DNA from: Merdiplasma sp905207905
GTDB taxonomy: Bacteria > Bacillota > Clostridia > Lachnospirales > Lachnospiraceae
Length of the DNA stretch: 56,861 bases
Reading direction: 5' to 3'
Assembly: GCA_902475025.1 (NCBI GenBank)
Contig: CABRXX010000013.1
Span: 1 to 56,861 of the forward strand
Part shown: piece by piece, positions 40,100 to 49,449 of the stretch
Numbering within the stretch: the stretch's first letter is position 1
How the letters are laid out: each line of letters opens with the position of its first letter
Notes under the pieces: model-generated
What the model saw: the letters and a program-made list of their open reading frames with translations, nothing else
The model's database searches: none
What the model was told of the DNA's origin: nothing
Program-made: the position numbers and the translations under genes

Positions 40100-40861
40100 C
40101 TATACGTAGATATTATCCATTAGCGCTGGAAGAAGGGCGCCTCCGTCTGCGATGATATCGCTTCCGGTGATAAAAGCAGCCTCATCAGAGATCAAATAGC
40201 GCACTAGGCTGGCGATTTCTGCAGGCTGACCAATGCGTCCAACAGGGATGCGGGAGACCATCATTTTTTCCCGGTCAGTAACAATGGAAGGATCGGTTAC
40301 CTTGATGTATCCTGGAGAAATACTGTTGACCCGGATGCCGTAGGGGGCCAGTTCTAGGGCGATATGCTGTGTCAATTTGTGCAGTGCGGCTTTGGCGGGG
40401 GCGTATACGCTGGCGGCCGGAAAATTAGTCAGTCGGTGATTACTGCAGATATTGATGATACAGCCTTTTATCTGGTTTTTCACCATGTATTTCGCTGCAT
40501 GCTGAGAACAGAAGAAGGCGCCTCGGAAATCCACTCCGGTGATGAGATTGAACAGTTCTGCATCTACCTCTAGGAATGGTTTGAATTTAGTGATGCCTGC
40601 ATTATTTACCAGAACGTCGATACGGTGAAATTTTTGGAAAAACTGTTCAAAGAGTGTGGAGATTTGTTCCAAATCAGACAAATCCGCATAAAAGGCTTCT
40701 GATTTGCAGCCTTCCTGCCGGATCAGATTCCGGGTTTCTATTGCCTGCTCCTTGCTTCCGCAGTAGCTGATTCCCACATCATAGCCGTTTTTCGCTAGTT
40801 CCAGTGCAATGGTTTTACCGATTCCGTGGCCGGCGCCAGTGACAAGAGCAACTTGTTTCAT
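40100..40861 (-). CDS. SDR-family oxidoreductase 1
   Basis: 253 residues. Classical short-chain dehydrogenase: NAD(P) motif TGAGHGIGKTIAL, NNAG at about residue 88, catalytic Ser (ICSNHRL region) and Tyr-Lys in YAPAKAA (about 160), and the C-terminal FITGSDIIADGG. It resembles 3-oxoacyl-ACP or sugar/polyol dehydrogenases. It lies 29 bases behind an aldose-epimerase-like gene in a sugar-acid locus, so oxidation of a sugar or reduction of a keto-acid is likely. AGGAGG precedes the ATG. Confidence 0.9.
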   Translation of the reverse strand: MKQVALVTGAGHGIGKTIALELAKNGYDVGISYCGSKEQAIETRNLIRQEGCKSEAFYADLSDLEQISTLFEQFFQKFHRIDVLVNNAGITKFKPFLEVDAELFNLITGVDFRGAFFCSQHAAKYMVKNQIKGCIINICSNHRLTNFPAASVYAPAKAALHKLTQHIALELAPYGIRVNSISPGYIKVTDPSIVTDREKMMVSRIPVGRIGQPAEIASLVRYLISDEAAFITGSDIIADGGALLPALMDNIYV

Positions 40862-40890
40862 AGGGTTTCCTCCTTGTATAGATGATTATG

Positions 40891-41769
40891 TCAAATGGTT
40901 TGAAAAGTATAAACTCTTTCATAGGAAAGAGTTTCTCCGGGTTCTAGATCAATGGATATGAAGACCTCTGGGCAGAAGGCAAAGGAGTTGTTCCAACTGT
41001 AGAATCTGCAGGGAGGGAAATGATCTTCTATCAAAACAGAGAGAGAAGTATCCCGGTGGGTGAGTTTCATCCAATGTTGTTTCAGACCTTCAAAGCCACG
41101 GAGCCAGAAGGCGGTGGAGGCCGTTGGGCCGTCAAAGGATCCTAGCCGATAGGACGCCCGCTGAAGAATTAGCTCTCCCCTTCGCAGAAGAGGCTGGATG
41201 GAATAAGGAAGCTGTAGTTGATAATTTTTATCTACAGCGATACCGTCAAACTGAAAAAAGTTATGGCAAAATTGTGTTGCGTGAATAGGAGAAGTGCCTA
41301 CATTGGTGAGCTTATGCTCTACGATCAGGGAGTTTTTTTGTAATTTTAAAGTTTTCCTCTGGTCTATGGCAACCCCAGCACAGAGATGGGGCAGGGTGTG
41401 AATAGAAACGGAATGCTCTCCCTGTGTAATTTCGCGTTCAAAGGGAATTACAGGATAGGAGCGAGTAAACAAAAATGGCAGGGTATCTGTTTTTTTCAAT
41501 AGTCCAACACCAGGCAAAGGAAAGAAATCTGCCAATGCTGTGTTGTCGTACAAGCTGGTATCCTGCCATTCAAACACACTGATGAGCCCGATACCGCCAA
41601 GACCATTGCCTCCCTGATTGTCATATTCGCGTGAGAGAAAAGTATGGCCGTTCATGGTTATTTGCTCCACAATACCACCTTGGTCATAGCGGGAATTGTT
41701 AGAGCTTTCAGGAAGCAGGATCTTTGCTAGAAGCTGCCCGTTGTTCAACAGAATAGTTTGATCCGTCAT
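40891..41769 (-). CDS. Aldose 1-epimerase-like protein
   Basis: 292 residues from ATG 41769, with AAAGGAG eight bases upstream; a longer frame to 41844 lacks a ribosome site. The galactose-mutarotase-like beta-sandwich pattern is seen in EREITQGEHSVSIHT, LIVEHKLTNVGTSPIHATQF and CHNFFQFDG (about residue 170), CPEVFISIDLEPGETLSYER near the end. It would interconvert anomers or bind a sugar feeding the SDR next to it. Exact substrate unknown. Confidence 0.78.
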   Translation of the reverse strand: MTDQTILLNNGQLLAKILLPESSNNSRYDQGGIVEQITMNGHTFLSREYDNQGGNGLGGIGLISVFEWQDTSLYDNTALADFFPLPGVGLLKKTDTLPFLFTRSYPVIPFEREITQGEHSVSIHTLPHLCAGVAIDQRKTLKLQKNSLIVEHKLTNVGTSPIHATQFCHNFFQFDGIAVDKNYQLQLPYSIQPLLRRGELILQRASYRLGSFDGPTASTAFWLRGFEGLKQHWMKLTHRDTSLSVLIEDHFPPCRFYSWNNSFAFCPEVFISIDLEPGETLSYERVYTFQTI

Positions 41770-41827
41770 AACAATAGACTCCTTTCTTAAATTAAATACG
41801 AAATTTATATGCTTTATCCTAACAAAT

Positions 41828-41889
41828 ATTTGATCAAATGTCAAATATCAAATATTTTGATTGACATTTCTAAGCGAGGATGATAGGAT
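41828..41889 (+). promoter_or_regulatory. gntR promoter and operator region
   Basis: TTGACA (41861-41866) and TAGGAT (41884-41889) are 17 bases apart. Just upstream are the palindrome ATTTGATCAAAT (41828-41839) and heptameric AATATCA-like repeats (AATGTCA AATATCA AATATTT) covering the space between this promoter and the divergent epimerase gene. Confidence 0.65.
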
Positions 41890-41917
41890 ATAAAAAAGAA
41901 AACAAGTGAGGGAAATC

Positions 41918-42583
41918 GTGTACGATAAAATTGAAACAGATAAGACGATAGCCGTCCGTGTGACGGAACAACTGAGAGAAGACATCATCAGTAAGCGCAT
42001 TGAAGCAGGCAGCCGAATCACGATTAAGGAGATTTCTGAACATTATGGCACCAGTAGTATGCCTGTGAGGGAGGCATTTCGAACCTTAGAGGGCGAAAAA
42101 CTTCTGGAGATTAATGCCTATAAAGGTGCTACGGTTTTACAGATTGATGAGAATTTTGTACGGGATGTATATGGTTTGTTGCGTGCTTTGGAAGCTCTGA
42201 TTTATGAGACGGCTATGCCCCATATGGATAAGGAGCTAGTTGATGAACTGACAAAAATCAATGGACAGATTAGCAGACTTTCTTCTTCCAGAGAGGATAA
42301 GTTACGTTATATTGATTTGAATACTAAGTTTCATGATACAATTATGACGAAGGGGACGAACAGCAAAGCTCTTGAGTTGTATAAGTATCACCATATGCTG
42401 ATACGCACATTGCGGAAAAGTTATATACCTAGGGAGGAACGAATTGCTGCAGTGGCCGGGGAACATCAGAGGCTGATTGATGCGATACAAAGTGGTAATG
42501 TATACGAGATGCGAAATGCAGTGGATTGCCATGTGAATGCGGCAATGGAAAACTTTCTGGATCAATATTTGGAGCAGAAATAA
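41918..42583 (+). CDS. GntR-family regulator with FCD domain
   Basis: 221 residues from a GTG at 41918 that has TGAGGGA upstream; a GTG four codons earlier has a poorer site. The N-terminal winged helix (VTEQLREDIISKRIEAGSRI, EISEHYGTSSMPVREAFRTL) is followed by an FCD ligand domain with metal-binding-type histidines (TKFHDTI, EHQRLIDAI, DCHVNAAM). FCD regulators usually sense organic or sugar acids. It sits between the divergent epimerase-SDR pair and the TRAP operon, and heptameric repeats on both sides of its gene suggest it controls both. Confidence 0.9.
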   Translation: MYDKIETDKTIAVRVTEQLREDIISKRIEAGSRITIKEISEHYGTSSMPVREAFRTLEGEKLLEINAYKGATVLQIDENFVRDVYGLLRALEALIYETAMPHMDKELVDELTKINGQISRLSSSREDKLRYIDLNTKFHDTIMTKGTNSKALELYKYHHMLIRTLRKSYIPREERIAAVAGEHQRLIDAIQSGNVYEMRNAVDCHVNAAMENFLDQYLEQK

Positions 42584-42613
42584 GAGAATAGAGGGGGAGA
42601 GGAGGTTTTTATA

Positions 42614-42637
42614 GAATATCAAATATCAAATATCAAA
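42614..42637 (+). promoter_or_regulatory. Triple AATATCA heptamer before the TRAP operon
   Basis: AATATCA is repeated three times in phase at 42614-42634. The same heptamer occurs in the gntR divergent region. It is a likely GntR operator for dctQ-dctM-dctP. Confidence 0.6.
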
Positions 42638-42675
42638 AATGGAAAAATTTGGAAAATAAGAACAGGAGGATGATG

Positions 42676-43173
42676 ATGAAAAAGGTATCAATGGTATTCG
42701 ATGGACTGGAACGTTTACTGAAAAAAATTTGTGCACTGCTTCTTGTGGCGTTTACGGTTCTCACACTTGCTCAGATTGTGATGCGGTATGTATTTTCCGC
42801 TCCGCTGTCCTGGAGCGAACAGGCAGCAAGGTATCTGTTTGTATGGATGCTGATGCTGTATATGCCTGTAGTGATGCGGGATAGGGGGAATATGTCCTTT
42901 GATTTGCTGACTCAAAAACTGTCGGCAAGGATCAGAGATTATTTATGGCTGATTTGTGAAATTTTGATCGGCATTTTCGGCGCCTGTTATTGCTATTACA
43001 GTATTCAGCTCTGTGAAAAATTTTCACATAAAACTATGGTTGGTCTGGGAATACCAGCAGTCTGGGTATATTCTTCTCAAATTGTGGGAGCTGGCCTGCT
43101 CTGTCTTTTCACTCTTGAAATTGTGATTTATCATATCAAGGATGGAAAATTGGAAGGAGGAAAGACATGCTGA
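42676..43173 (+). CDS. TRAP transporter small permease (DctQ type)
   Basis: 165 residues from ATG 42676, the best spaced of three consecutive ATGs behind AGGAGG. It has four membrane helices, with the DctQ features SWSEQAARYLFVWMLMLY (about residue 45) and MRDRGNMSFDLLTQKL. The C-terminus overlaps the DctM start by seven bases, showing coupling. With DctM and DctP it forms a sodium-driven, binding-protein-dependent importer, probably for a sugar acid. Confidence 0.93.
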   Translation: MKKVSMVFDGLERLLKKICALLLVAFTVLTLAQIVMRYVFSAPLSWSEQAARYLFVWMLMLYMPVVMRDRGNMSFDLLTQKLSARIRDYLWLICEILIGIFGACYCYYSIQLCEKFSHKTMVGLGIPAVWVYSSQIVGAGLLCLFTLEIVIYHIKDGKLEGGKTC

Positions 43174-44438
43174 CAGTTGTACTGGTTTTGTTTTTTGTAC
43201 TTTTATTTATCGGTATGCCCATTGCTTATGCGATGGCGGTATCCGGACTGATCGTTTTAGCGCTGGATCCGGCTTTGCCTGGATTGGTTATGGCACAGAA
43301 AATGTTTACTGCCATGGATTCTTTTTCGCTGATGGCTATTCCGTTTTTCATGCTAGCAGGAACATTGATGGAAAAGAGTGGAATTACTAGAAAATTAGTG
43401 ATTTTTGCCCAAAGTCTGGTGGGGCATTTTACAGGCGGTCTTGGCCATGCCACGATCATCACAGGAGTGCTGATGGCCGGAGTTTCCGGATCTGCAAATG
43501 CGGATACCTCAGCGATTGCCAGCATTATGGTTCCCGCTCTAAAGGAGGAGGGGTATGACGATGGATATTCCTGCGCCATGGTATCCGGCTGCGGAGCACT
43601 TGGACCGGTAATTCCACCCAGCATTATGATGGTTATTTATGCAGGAGTTACGTCTATTTCTATTGCAGATTTGTTTTTGGCAGGTTTCATCCCAGGATTT
43701 ATGATTGGATTGGGTTATATGATCATGAATTACTTGTATGCCAGGAAGATGCACATTCCAAGGACAAAATTTCAAGGATGGAAAGCAGTGGCCAGAGGAA
43801 CGCTGGAAGCCCTTCCGGCGCTGATTATGCCTTTTATCATTGTGGGAGGCATTCTTTCAGGTATTGTCACAGCAACGGAAGCCGGTGTACTGGCCTGTCT
43901 TTACAGTGTGATCTACGGTTTGTTCTGTCGCACGCTGAATTGGAGAGTCCTGAAGGGCTGTGTGTATGAGGCAGTGGGAGCCACGGTAAATCCCATGATT
44001 ATAATTGCCTTTGCCGGTCTGTATGGATATCTAGTAACAAATTACAATATGTCAAAAGTAATTTTGAATTTGATGAGTGCCATTACCAGCAGCCAGATTG
44101 TGGTACTGATTTTTATTAGTATTATTCTGTTTGTAGCAGGGATGTTTGTGGATTCCAATGCTGCCATGCTGATGCTGATACCGGTATTTACGCCTTTGAT
44201 TGCTCAGTATGGATTTGATCCGCTGCATTTTGCAATGATTTGTATTTTGACTCTGGATATGGGAGGAATGTCACCTCCGGTAGGATTGTTGATGTATATT
44301 GCGGCGGGTATTACGAATACGCCACTGAGTAAGGTAGTGAAAAATATCTGGAGATTTATCGCAGTGAACTACACCGTGGTGATTTTGGCGATTATCTTCC
44401 CGGTAATTGTAACACTGCTGCCACAGCTTCTGGGGTAG
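43167..44438 (+). CDS. TRAP transporter large permease (DctM type)
   Basis: 423 residues, the usual length, with about twelve membrane helices. DctM marks include FIGMPIAYAMAVSGL near the start, LMAGVSGSANADTSAIASIM (about residue 108), GALGPVIPPSIMMVIYA and MGGMSPPVGLLMY. This is the ion-coupled translocating subunit. GGAGGAAAG lies before the ATG, inside the end of dctQ. The binding-protein gene follows after 74 bases. Confidence 0.95.
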   Translation: MLTVVLVLFFVLLFIGMPIAYAMAVSGLIVLALDPALPGLVMAQKMFTAMDSFSLMAIPFFMLAGTLMEKSGITRKLVIFAQSLVGHFTGGLGHATIITGVLMAGVSGSANADTSAIASIMVPALKEEGYDDGYSCAMVSGCGALGPVIPPSIMMVIYAGVTSISIADLFLAGFIPGFMIGLGYMIMNYLYARKMHIPRTKFQGWKAVARGTLEALPALIMPFIIVGGILSGIVTATEAGVLACLYSVIYGLFCRTLNWRVLKGCVYEAVGATVNPMIIIAFAGLYGYLVTNYNMSKVILNLMSAITSSQIVVLIFISIILFVAGMFVDSNAAMLMLIPVFTPLIAQYGFDPLHFAMICILTLDMGGMSPPVGLLMYIAAGITNTPLSKVVKNIWRFIAVNYTVVILAIIFPVIVTLLPQLLG

Positions 44439-44512
44439 GCAGGTGAATAAAATATGTGCAATACTGGAAGTCCATGAAGGATTCCAGAAAATTATAAATT
44501 AAGGAGGGTTTT

Positions 44513-45520
44513 ATGATGAAACATGTAAAAAAATTATTGGCACTGTCTCTTTCCGCAGCACTGGCAGCAGGAATGGCAGTTACGGTTTGGGCAGAAGAGT
44601 ATACGGAAGTAACTATGCAACTGTCCCATCATAACGCAGCCGATCAGCCGATTCATATTGCTTTGGAAAAATGGGCAAACATGGTAAACGAAAAAACCGG
44701 TGGTGCTGTGACCATCGATCTGTATCCGGCAGCATCTCTGTATAATTCCGGAGATGCTCAGGATGCGGTGATTATGGGGACTCTGGATATGTGTCTAGGA
44801 GACACTTCTTTGTTGAGCGCAGATCAGCCAGAATATGCTCTGTTGTCTTTGCCGTTTTTGATTGAAAGCTATGAAGCGGCAGATGCCATCGTAAACGGAG
44901 AAGTAGGGGCTGCTATTGATCAGAAACTGGAAGCGGATAACGGAGTGGTTGCCCTTGGATGGACTTGGAATGGTTTCCGTAATATCTGTTCTACAAAACC
45001 CATTAGCTCAGTGGCAGATTGTAAAGGACTGAAATTACGTTCTCCGGGGGCCGACATATATCTGGATACCTTCAATACCTTGGGCATGAGCCCTAACGTA
45101 ATTTCTTGGTCTGAGGCGTATACGGCTATGCAGTCTGGCATTGTGGAGGGTGTAGAGTCCGGTCTGGAAGCATTTTATACTCAGGGCTTCTATACACTGG
45201 GCGAGAACATCTGTCTGTCCCGCCATATGCTTTCTATTATTGGTCCGGTGATCAATGCGGACAAGTGGAACAGTTTGAACGAGGCAACCCAGCAAGTTAT
45301 GAAGGAAAGCTGGGCAGAGTGTGCGGCGGAGTTGAATCAGAAGGTAATTGACAGTGAAGACGGATATCGGCAGAAGCTGGAAGAGGAAGGCTGCAATATT
45401 ACCGAGTTTGAAAACCGTCAGGAAATCGTGGATCTGTTCACTGAATATTGGATGAAGTCCGCAGAAGGAATGGGCGCTGGAGAGCTGCTGGATCAGATTT
45501 TTGAAATTGTAAATGAGTAA
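44513..45520 (+). CDS. TRAP transporter substrate-binding protein (DctP type)
   Basis: 335 residues. Signal peptide about residues 1-25 (LALSLSAALAAGMAVTVWAEE) without a lipobox cysteine. Typical DctP features are IHIALEKWANMVNEKTGGAV (about residue 45), the carboxylate-binding arginine region (LKLRSPGADIYLDTF, about residue 175) and SWSEAYTAMQSGIVEGVE. AAGGAGGG precedes the ATG. The ligand is probably the sugar acid handled by the downstream dehydratases. A strong stem-loop follows its stop codon. Confidence 0.94.
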   Translation: MMKHVKKLLALSLSAALAAGMAVTVWAEEYTEVTMQLSHHNAADQPIHIALEKWANMVNEKTGGAVTIDLYPAASLYNSGDAQDAVIMGTLDMCLGDTSLLSADQPEYALLSLPFLIESYEAADAIVNGEVGAAIDQKLEADNGVVALGWTWNGFRNICSTKPISSVADCKGLKLRSPGADIYLDTFNTLGMSPNVISWSEAYTAMQSGIVEGVESGLEAFYTQGFYTLGENICLSRHMLSIIGPVINADKWNSLNEATQQVMKESWAECAAELNQKVIDSEDGYRQKLEEEGCNITEFENRQEIVDLFTEYWMKSAEGMGAGELLDQIFEIVNE

Positions 45521-45529
45521 ACAAAAATG

Positions 45530-45563
45530 ATGGGCGTCCGGGATTTGAATCCTGGATGCCCAT
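45530..45563 (+). other. Stem-loop between dctP and the hydrolase gene
   Basis: ATGGGCGTCCGGGATT (45530-45545) pairs with AATCCTGGATGCCCAT (45548-45563) with one mismatch and one wobble. No T tract follows, so it may protect the dctP message or weaken read-through into the catabolic genes. Confidence 0.65.
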
Positions 45564-45583
45564 GAAGAATGGAGGGAACGGAT

Positions 45584-46294
45584 ATGAAACTGACATGGCT
45601 GGGACAGGCAGGTTATCAGATATGCACGGCTGACGGAACACGAATTATGATTGATCCGTATCTTTCCAACCATTTGGAGCTGGTGAAGGGAGTTTCTTTT
45701 CACCGGGAGATACCGGTGGCTCCACAGGTGTTTGATCAGGTGCCGGATGTTTTGGTTTTGACTCATATCCATGAAGACCATACGGATCCAGAGACACTGG
45801 AGCGATTGCTTGGAAACGAGAAGAAGGTTACAGTGCTTGCGCCTTTGAATGTTTGGCGTATGGTGCGGGATACCTTCGGCGGAAATCACAATTATGTGAT
45901 GTTCGACTGTGGAATTGAAATTACCGCGTCGGGAGTTTTATTGAGGGCTACGTATGCTGCCCACAGTGATGAGAGGCCTATTGGCGTGGTGATTCAAGCG
46001 GATGGACAGACTGTCTGGCATACAGGGGATACTTTGTATCACCGCAGGCTTTTAACGGAGATGGACGGCAAGGTAGATGCGTTGATCCTGCCGGTGAATG
46101 GCCAGGGAAATAATATGAATGCCGCAGATGCAGCAAGGTTGACAAGGCGGATAGAACCAAGAATCGTATTGCCCATGCACTGGGACATGTTCCGGGAATA
46201 TGGCTGCGATGTGATGGAGTTTGTGAAGGAAATGGAAGGAAATACAGAAACAGAAATTTTGATTCCTGAAGTTTATCGGGAGTTTCTCATATAA
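45584..46294 (+). CDS. MBL-fold hydrolase, UlaG-like
   Basis: 236 residues from ATG 45584 (GGAGGGAACGG upstream). The metal-binding HIHEDHTD motif is at about residue 63, with AAHSDE, HTGDT (about 150) and LPMHWD as later ligands. The GQAGYQICTADGTRIMIDPY start is typical of UlaG-type metallo-lactonases and related hydrolases. Lactone opening would fit the sugar-acid pathway. It is followed by two dehydratases in the same direction. Substrate not determined. Confidence 0.85.
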   Translation: MKLTWLGQAGYQICTADGTRIMIDPYLSNHLELVKGVSFHREIPVAPQVFDQVPDVLVLTHIHEDHTDPETLERLLGNEKKVTVLAPLNVWRMVRDTFGGNHNYVMFDCGIEITASGVLLRATYAAHSDERPIGVVIQADGQTVWHTGDTLYHRRLLTEMDGKVDALILPVNGQGNNMNAADAARLTRRIEPRIVLPMHWDMFREYGCDVMEFVKEMEGNTETEILIPEVYREFLI

Positions 46295-46309
46295 GGAGTG
46301 CGGATTCTG

Positions 46310-47488
46310 ATGAAAATTACAAAGATTCATACCTATAATGTTTTTACTTTTCGAACGAACTTTGTTTTTGTGGAAGTGGAGACGGACAGCGGAATCACCG
46401 GCGTGGGTGAAGGAACTCTAGAATATAAGGAGCATGCGCTTTTGGGGGCGATTGAAGATATTAAGAGGGTTCTTATTGGAAGAAATCCCATGGAAATAGA
46501 AAAAATTGTCACTGAGCTGTATCGGGATTCCTATTGGAGAGCCGGAGCGGTGTTACAAAGCGCAGTTTCTGCTGTAGAGATGGCTCTATGGGATATTAAG
46601 GGCCAGTATCTGAAGGTACCGGTATATGAATTGCTGGGAGGGCGGGTACGCGAACGTATTCGCATGTATGCGAATGGATGGTTTGCAAATGCAAGAACAC
46701 CGGACGAGTTTGCAGAGGCAGCTGTGTTGGCAAAAGAAAAGGGGATTACAGCTTTGAAATGGGATCCATTTGGAAAGGCGTATATGACCCTGGAAAAGAA
46801 AGAGCTTGTTCGTTCCATGGAAATAGTGGAAGCGGTTCGCAGTGCTGTGGGAAATGAGATGGATCTTTTGATTGAGGGGCATGGACGGTTTGACATTGCT
46901 ACGGGAATCCGGATTGCAAATGCTCTGAAGCCCTTTGATCCTTTGTTTTTTGAGGAGCCCACGCCTCCGGACAGCCTGGATGCAATTGCAGAGGTGCGCA
47001 GAAAATCTCCAGTGCCTATTGCGGCGGGAGAGCGGGTGTATACGTTGCCGCAGTTTAAGGAATTTTTAGATAAGGGCTGTGCGGATTTTGCCCAGCCGGA
47101 TGTGAGCCACTGCGGTGGAATCAGTGCCGTGAAAAAAATGGCGTCTATGGCAGAGGCCTGTTATGTGGCGATGGCGCCTCACAATCCCAGTGGTCCCGTG
47201 GCCAATGCGGCTACGCTACAGTTGGCAGGCTGTATCAGCAATTTCCGTATTCTGGAGATTATGCTGACGGATGTGAGCTGGCGCAGGGACCTTACGGATG
47301 AGGAGGTCATATTCCAAGATGGCTGTATTCAGATACCCAATAAGCCGGGGTTGGGGGTGAAGATAAAACAGGAGGGCTGTTTGGCGCATCCCTTTGAACC
47401 TGTGAATCTGCGGCATTATGATGGTACATTGACAGATATACGGCCTGCAGGAGAAACCTGTTGCTATTTTAAAGGTCTGGAAGATTGA
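46310..47488 (+). CDS. Mandelate racemase/muconate lactonizing-superfamily dehydratase 1
   Basis: 392 residues from ATG 46310, with AAGGAGTG upstream. Enolase-superfamily layout: capping domain (residues 1-125), then a barrel with KWDPFGKAY (general base region), metal ligands in LIEGHGRFD, FFEEPTPPD and AAGER (about residues 190-245), and the general-acid HNPSGP (about 290). The pattern is that of acid-sugar dehydratases such as galactonate or gluconate dehydratase. It differs clearly from the next paralogue, so the two may act on different epimers. Confidence 0.87.
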   Translation: MKITKIHTYNVFTFRTNFVFVEVETDSGITGVGEGTLEYKEHALLGAIEDIKRVLIGRNPMEIEKIVTELYRDSYWRAGAVLQSAVSAVEMALWDIKGQYLKVPVYELLGGRVRERIRMYANGWFANARTPDEFAEAAVLAKEKGITALKWDPFGKAYMTLEKKELVRSMEIVEAVRSAVGNEMDLLIEGHGRFDIATGIRIANALKPFDPLFFEEPTPPDSLDAIAEVRRKSPVPIAAGERVYTLPQFKEFLDKGCADFAQPDVSHCGGISAVKKMASMAEACYVAMAPHNPSGPVANAATLQLAGCISNFRILEIMLTDVSWRRDLTDEEVIFQDGCIQIPNKPGLGVKIKQEGCLAHPFEPVNLRHYDGTLTDIRPAGETCCYFKGLED

Positions 47489-47508
47489 CGAAAGCGGAAG
47501 GTGAGTCC

Positions 47509-48663
47509 ATGAAAATTATAGATTTGAAGATGATACATATTAAACCGCGCTGGATGTTTTTAAAAATCATCACGGACGAGGGGATTTGCGGTTGGGGAGA
47601 GCCGGTTCTGGAGGGACGTTCCAAAACAGTGGAGCAGGCGGTAAATGAATTTAGACCTTTGTTGATTGGAGAGAATCCCCTGCGGATCGAACATTTGTGG
47701 CAGCGGATGTACAGGGGAACTTTTTATCGGGGAGGTGCAATTTTGATGAGCGCTATCTCCGGTATTGAAATGGCGCTGTGGGATATTAAGGGGAAGTATT
47801 ATCATATGCCGATTTATGAAATGCTGGGAGGCCTTTGTAGAGATCGTGTGCGTATGTACGGACATTTAAAACCTACGGGGCATCCGGGAGACTTTTCTGT
47901 TGCAGATATGCTCAAAATTACAGATTCTAGGCTGAAGGAAGGATTTACGGTGATGAAATATTCCATTATTCCGCCCATTCGGCCGATTGATACGATGGAC
48001 ATGGTGGATAAGGTAGTGGAACGATTTGCGGCAGTTAGAGAGAGAGTTGGAAAGAGCGTGGATGTTGCTATTGATTTTCACGGTCGAGTGAGTCCCGCTA
48101 TGTCGGTACGTCTTCTGAAAGAACTGGAACCTTACTATCCACTATTTGTGGAAGAACCGGTACTTCCGGAAAATGTAGATGCGCTGGTAAAGGTATCAGG
48201 CAGCACATCCATTCCTATTGCGGCGGGAGAGCGGCTGTTTAGCAAATGGGGGTATCGGGAGTTAATCGAAAAACAGGCGGTATCCGTGGTACAGCCGGAT
48301 CTTTGCCATTGCGGAGGTATTTTTGAAGCAAGGAAGATTGCGTCTATGGCAGAGTTATATTATATGCAGATAGCTCCTCACAATCCATTGGGACCAATTT
48401 CTCTGGCAGCTTGTCTGCAGTTGGACGCCTGTATACCGAACTTCCTGGCGCAGGAGCATCCGGGTATGCCTGATGGCAGGGATCTGGGCGTGGGAATTTT
48501 AAAGAAGCCTTTTGAGGTGGAAAAAGATGGATGCATTTCCATACCAGATGGACCAGGACTTGGAGTAGAGGTGGATGAAGAACGGCTAAAGGAATTAGAG
48601 TTTGAAGGAGACTGGGATACGCCGCGGCTGCTTTTTTCAGACGGAAGCGTGGCAGACTGGTAA
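47509..48663 (+). CDS. Galactonate-dehydratase-like enolase-superfamily enzyme 2
   Basis: 384 residues from ATG 47509 (GGAAGGTGAG upstream). Metal ligands lie in AIDFHGRVS, VEEPVLPEN and IAAGERLFSKWG, with CHCGGIFEARKIASMAE and the His of APHNPLGPISLAACLQ. These match the D-galactonate dehydratase group (DgoD and relatives) better than paralogue 1. It would form a 2-keto-3-deoxy sugar acid. KDG kinase and aldolase genes are not in the window. Confidence 0.9.
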   Translation: MKIIDLKMIHIKPRWMFLKIITDEGICGWGEPVLEGRSKTVEQAVNEFRPLLIGENPLRIEHLWQRMYRGTFYRGGAILMSAISGIEMALWDIKGKYYHMPIYEMLGGLCRDRVRMYGHLKPTGHPGDFSVADMLKITDSRLKEGFTVMKYSIIPPIRPIDTMDMVDKVVERFAAVRERVGKSVDVAIDFHGRVSPAMSVRLLKELEPYYPLFVEEPVLPENVDALVKVSGSTSIPIAAGERLFSKWGYRELIEKQAVSVVQPDLCHCGGIFEARKIASMAELYYMQIAPHNPLGPISLAACLQLDACIPNFLAQEHPGMPDGRDLGVGILKKPFEVEKDGCISIPDGPGLGVEVDEERLKELEFEGDWDTPRLLFSDGSVADW

Positions 48664-48678
48664 AAGGGGGTACAAGAG

Positions 48679-49449
48679 ATGTTTCGATTAAATAGTAAGG
48701 TTGCACTTGTGACCGGCGCAAGCAGAGGAATCGGTGCAGCAATTGCCCGCTGTATGGGCGAAGCAGGAGCAGATGTGGCGATTAACTATACTTCTGAGCA
48801 TTCCAAAGCTGACGCAGAAAAGGTGGCGGAGTATGTGAGGGCCCAAGGTGGCAGAACGATGGTGATTCCAGCGGATGTCAGCCAGGAGGAACAGGTGAAG
48901 GCTATGATTGATCAGGTAGAAAAAGAGCTGGGACGCTTGGATATCCTGTGCAATAACGCAGGGATTAACAGCAATCATACAATTCATGACATGGAGCTGG
49001 CTGAGTGGCAGCGGATTCAAGATACGAATATAACGGGGGGATTTTTGTGCAGTAAATATGCGATTCCTGTGATGAAAAAGCATAATTATGGACGAATTAT
49101 CATGACAGCGTCCATGGTTGGCCAGCAAGGAGCACTGTTTGGTCAGGTTCATTATGCGGCCACAAAAGGTGCGCAGGTGTCTTTTGCAAAGACCCTGGCC
49201 AGGACGGTAGCCCTGGACGGAATTACGGTGAACTGTCTGGCTCCTGGAGTACATATGACGGAGACTTTGAATAAGATTCTGGTAGAGTCAGATCCTCATC
49301 GCATGGATACAACGATTGAACGGATTCCCATGGGTAAAATTGGAACTTGTGAGGATGTAGGTTATGCTGCTGTTTATTTGGCCTCTGAGGAGGCAGGCTA
49401 TCTTACCGGAGTGACCATCGATATAAACGGTGGAATGTATATGCGCTGA
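48679..49449 (+). CDS. SDR-family oxidoreductase 2
   Basis: 256 residues. VTGASRGIGAAIARC is the dinucleotide motif, with NNAG at about residue 93, catalytic Ser in MTASMVG, Tyr-Lys in YAATKGAQ (about 157), and C-terminal YLTGVTIDINGGMY. Similar to glucose/gluconate or 3-oxoacyl reductases. AAGGGGG precedes the ATG. In this operon it would oxidise a sugar or sugar acid before or between dehydration steps. Its stop overlaps the next gene start (ATGCGCTGATG). Confidence 0.9.
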   Translation: MFRLNSKVALVTGASRGIGAAIARCMGEAGADVAINYTSEHSKADAEKVAEYVRAQGGRTMVIPADVSQEEQVKAMIDQVEKELGRLDILCNNAGINSNHTIHDMELAEWQRIQDTNITGGFLCSKYAIPVMKKHNYGRIIMTASMVGQQGALFGQVHYAATKGAQVSFAKTLARTVALDGITVNCLAPGVHMTETLNKILVESDPHRMDTTIERIPMGKIGTCEDVGYAAVYLASEEAGYLTGVTIDINGGMYMR

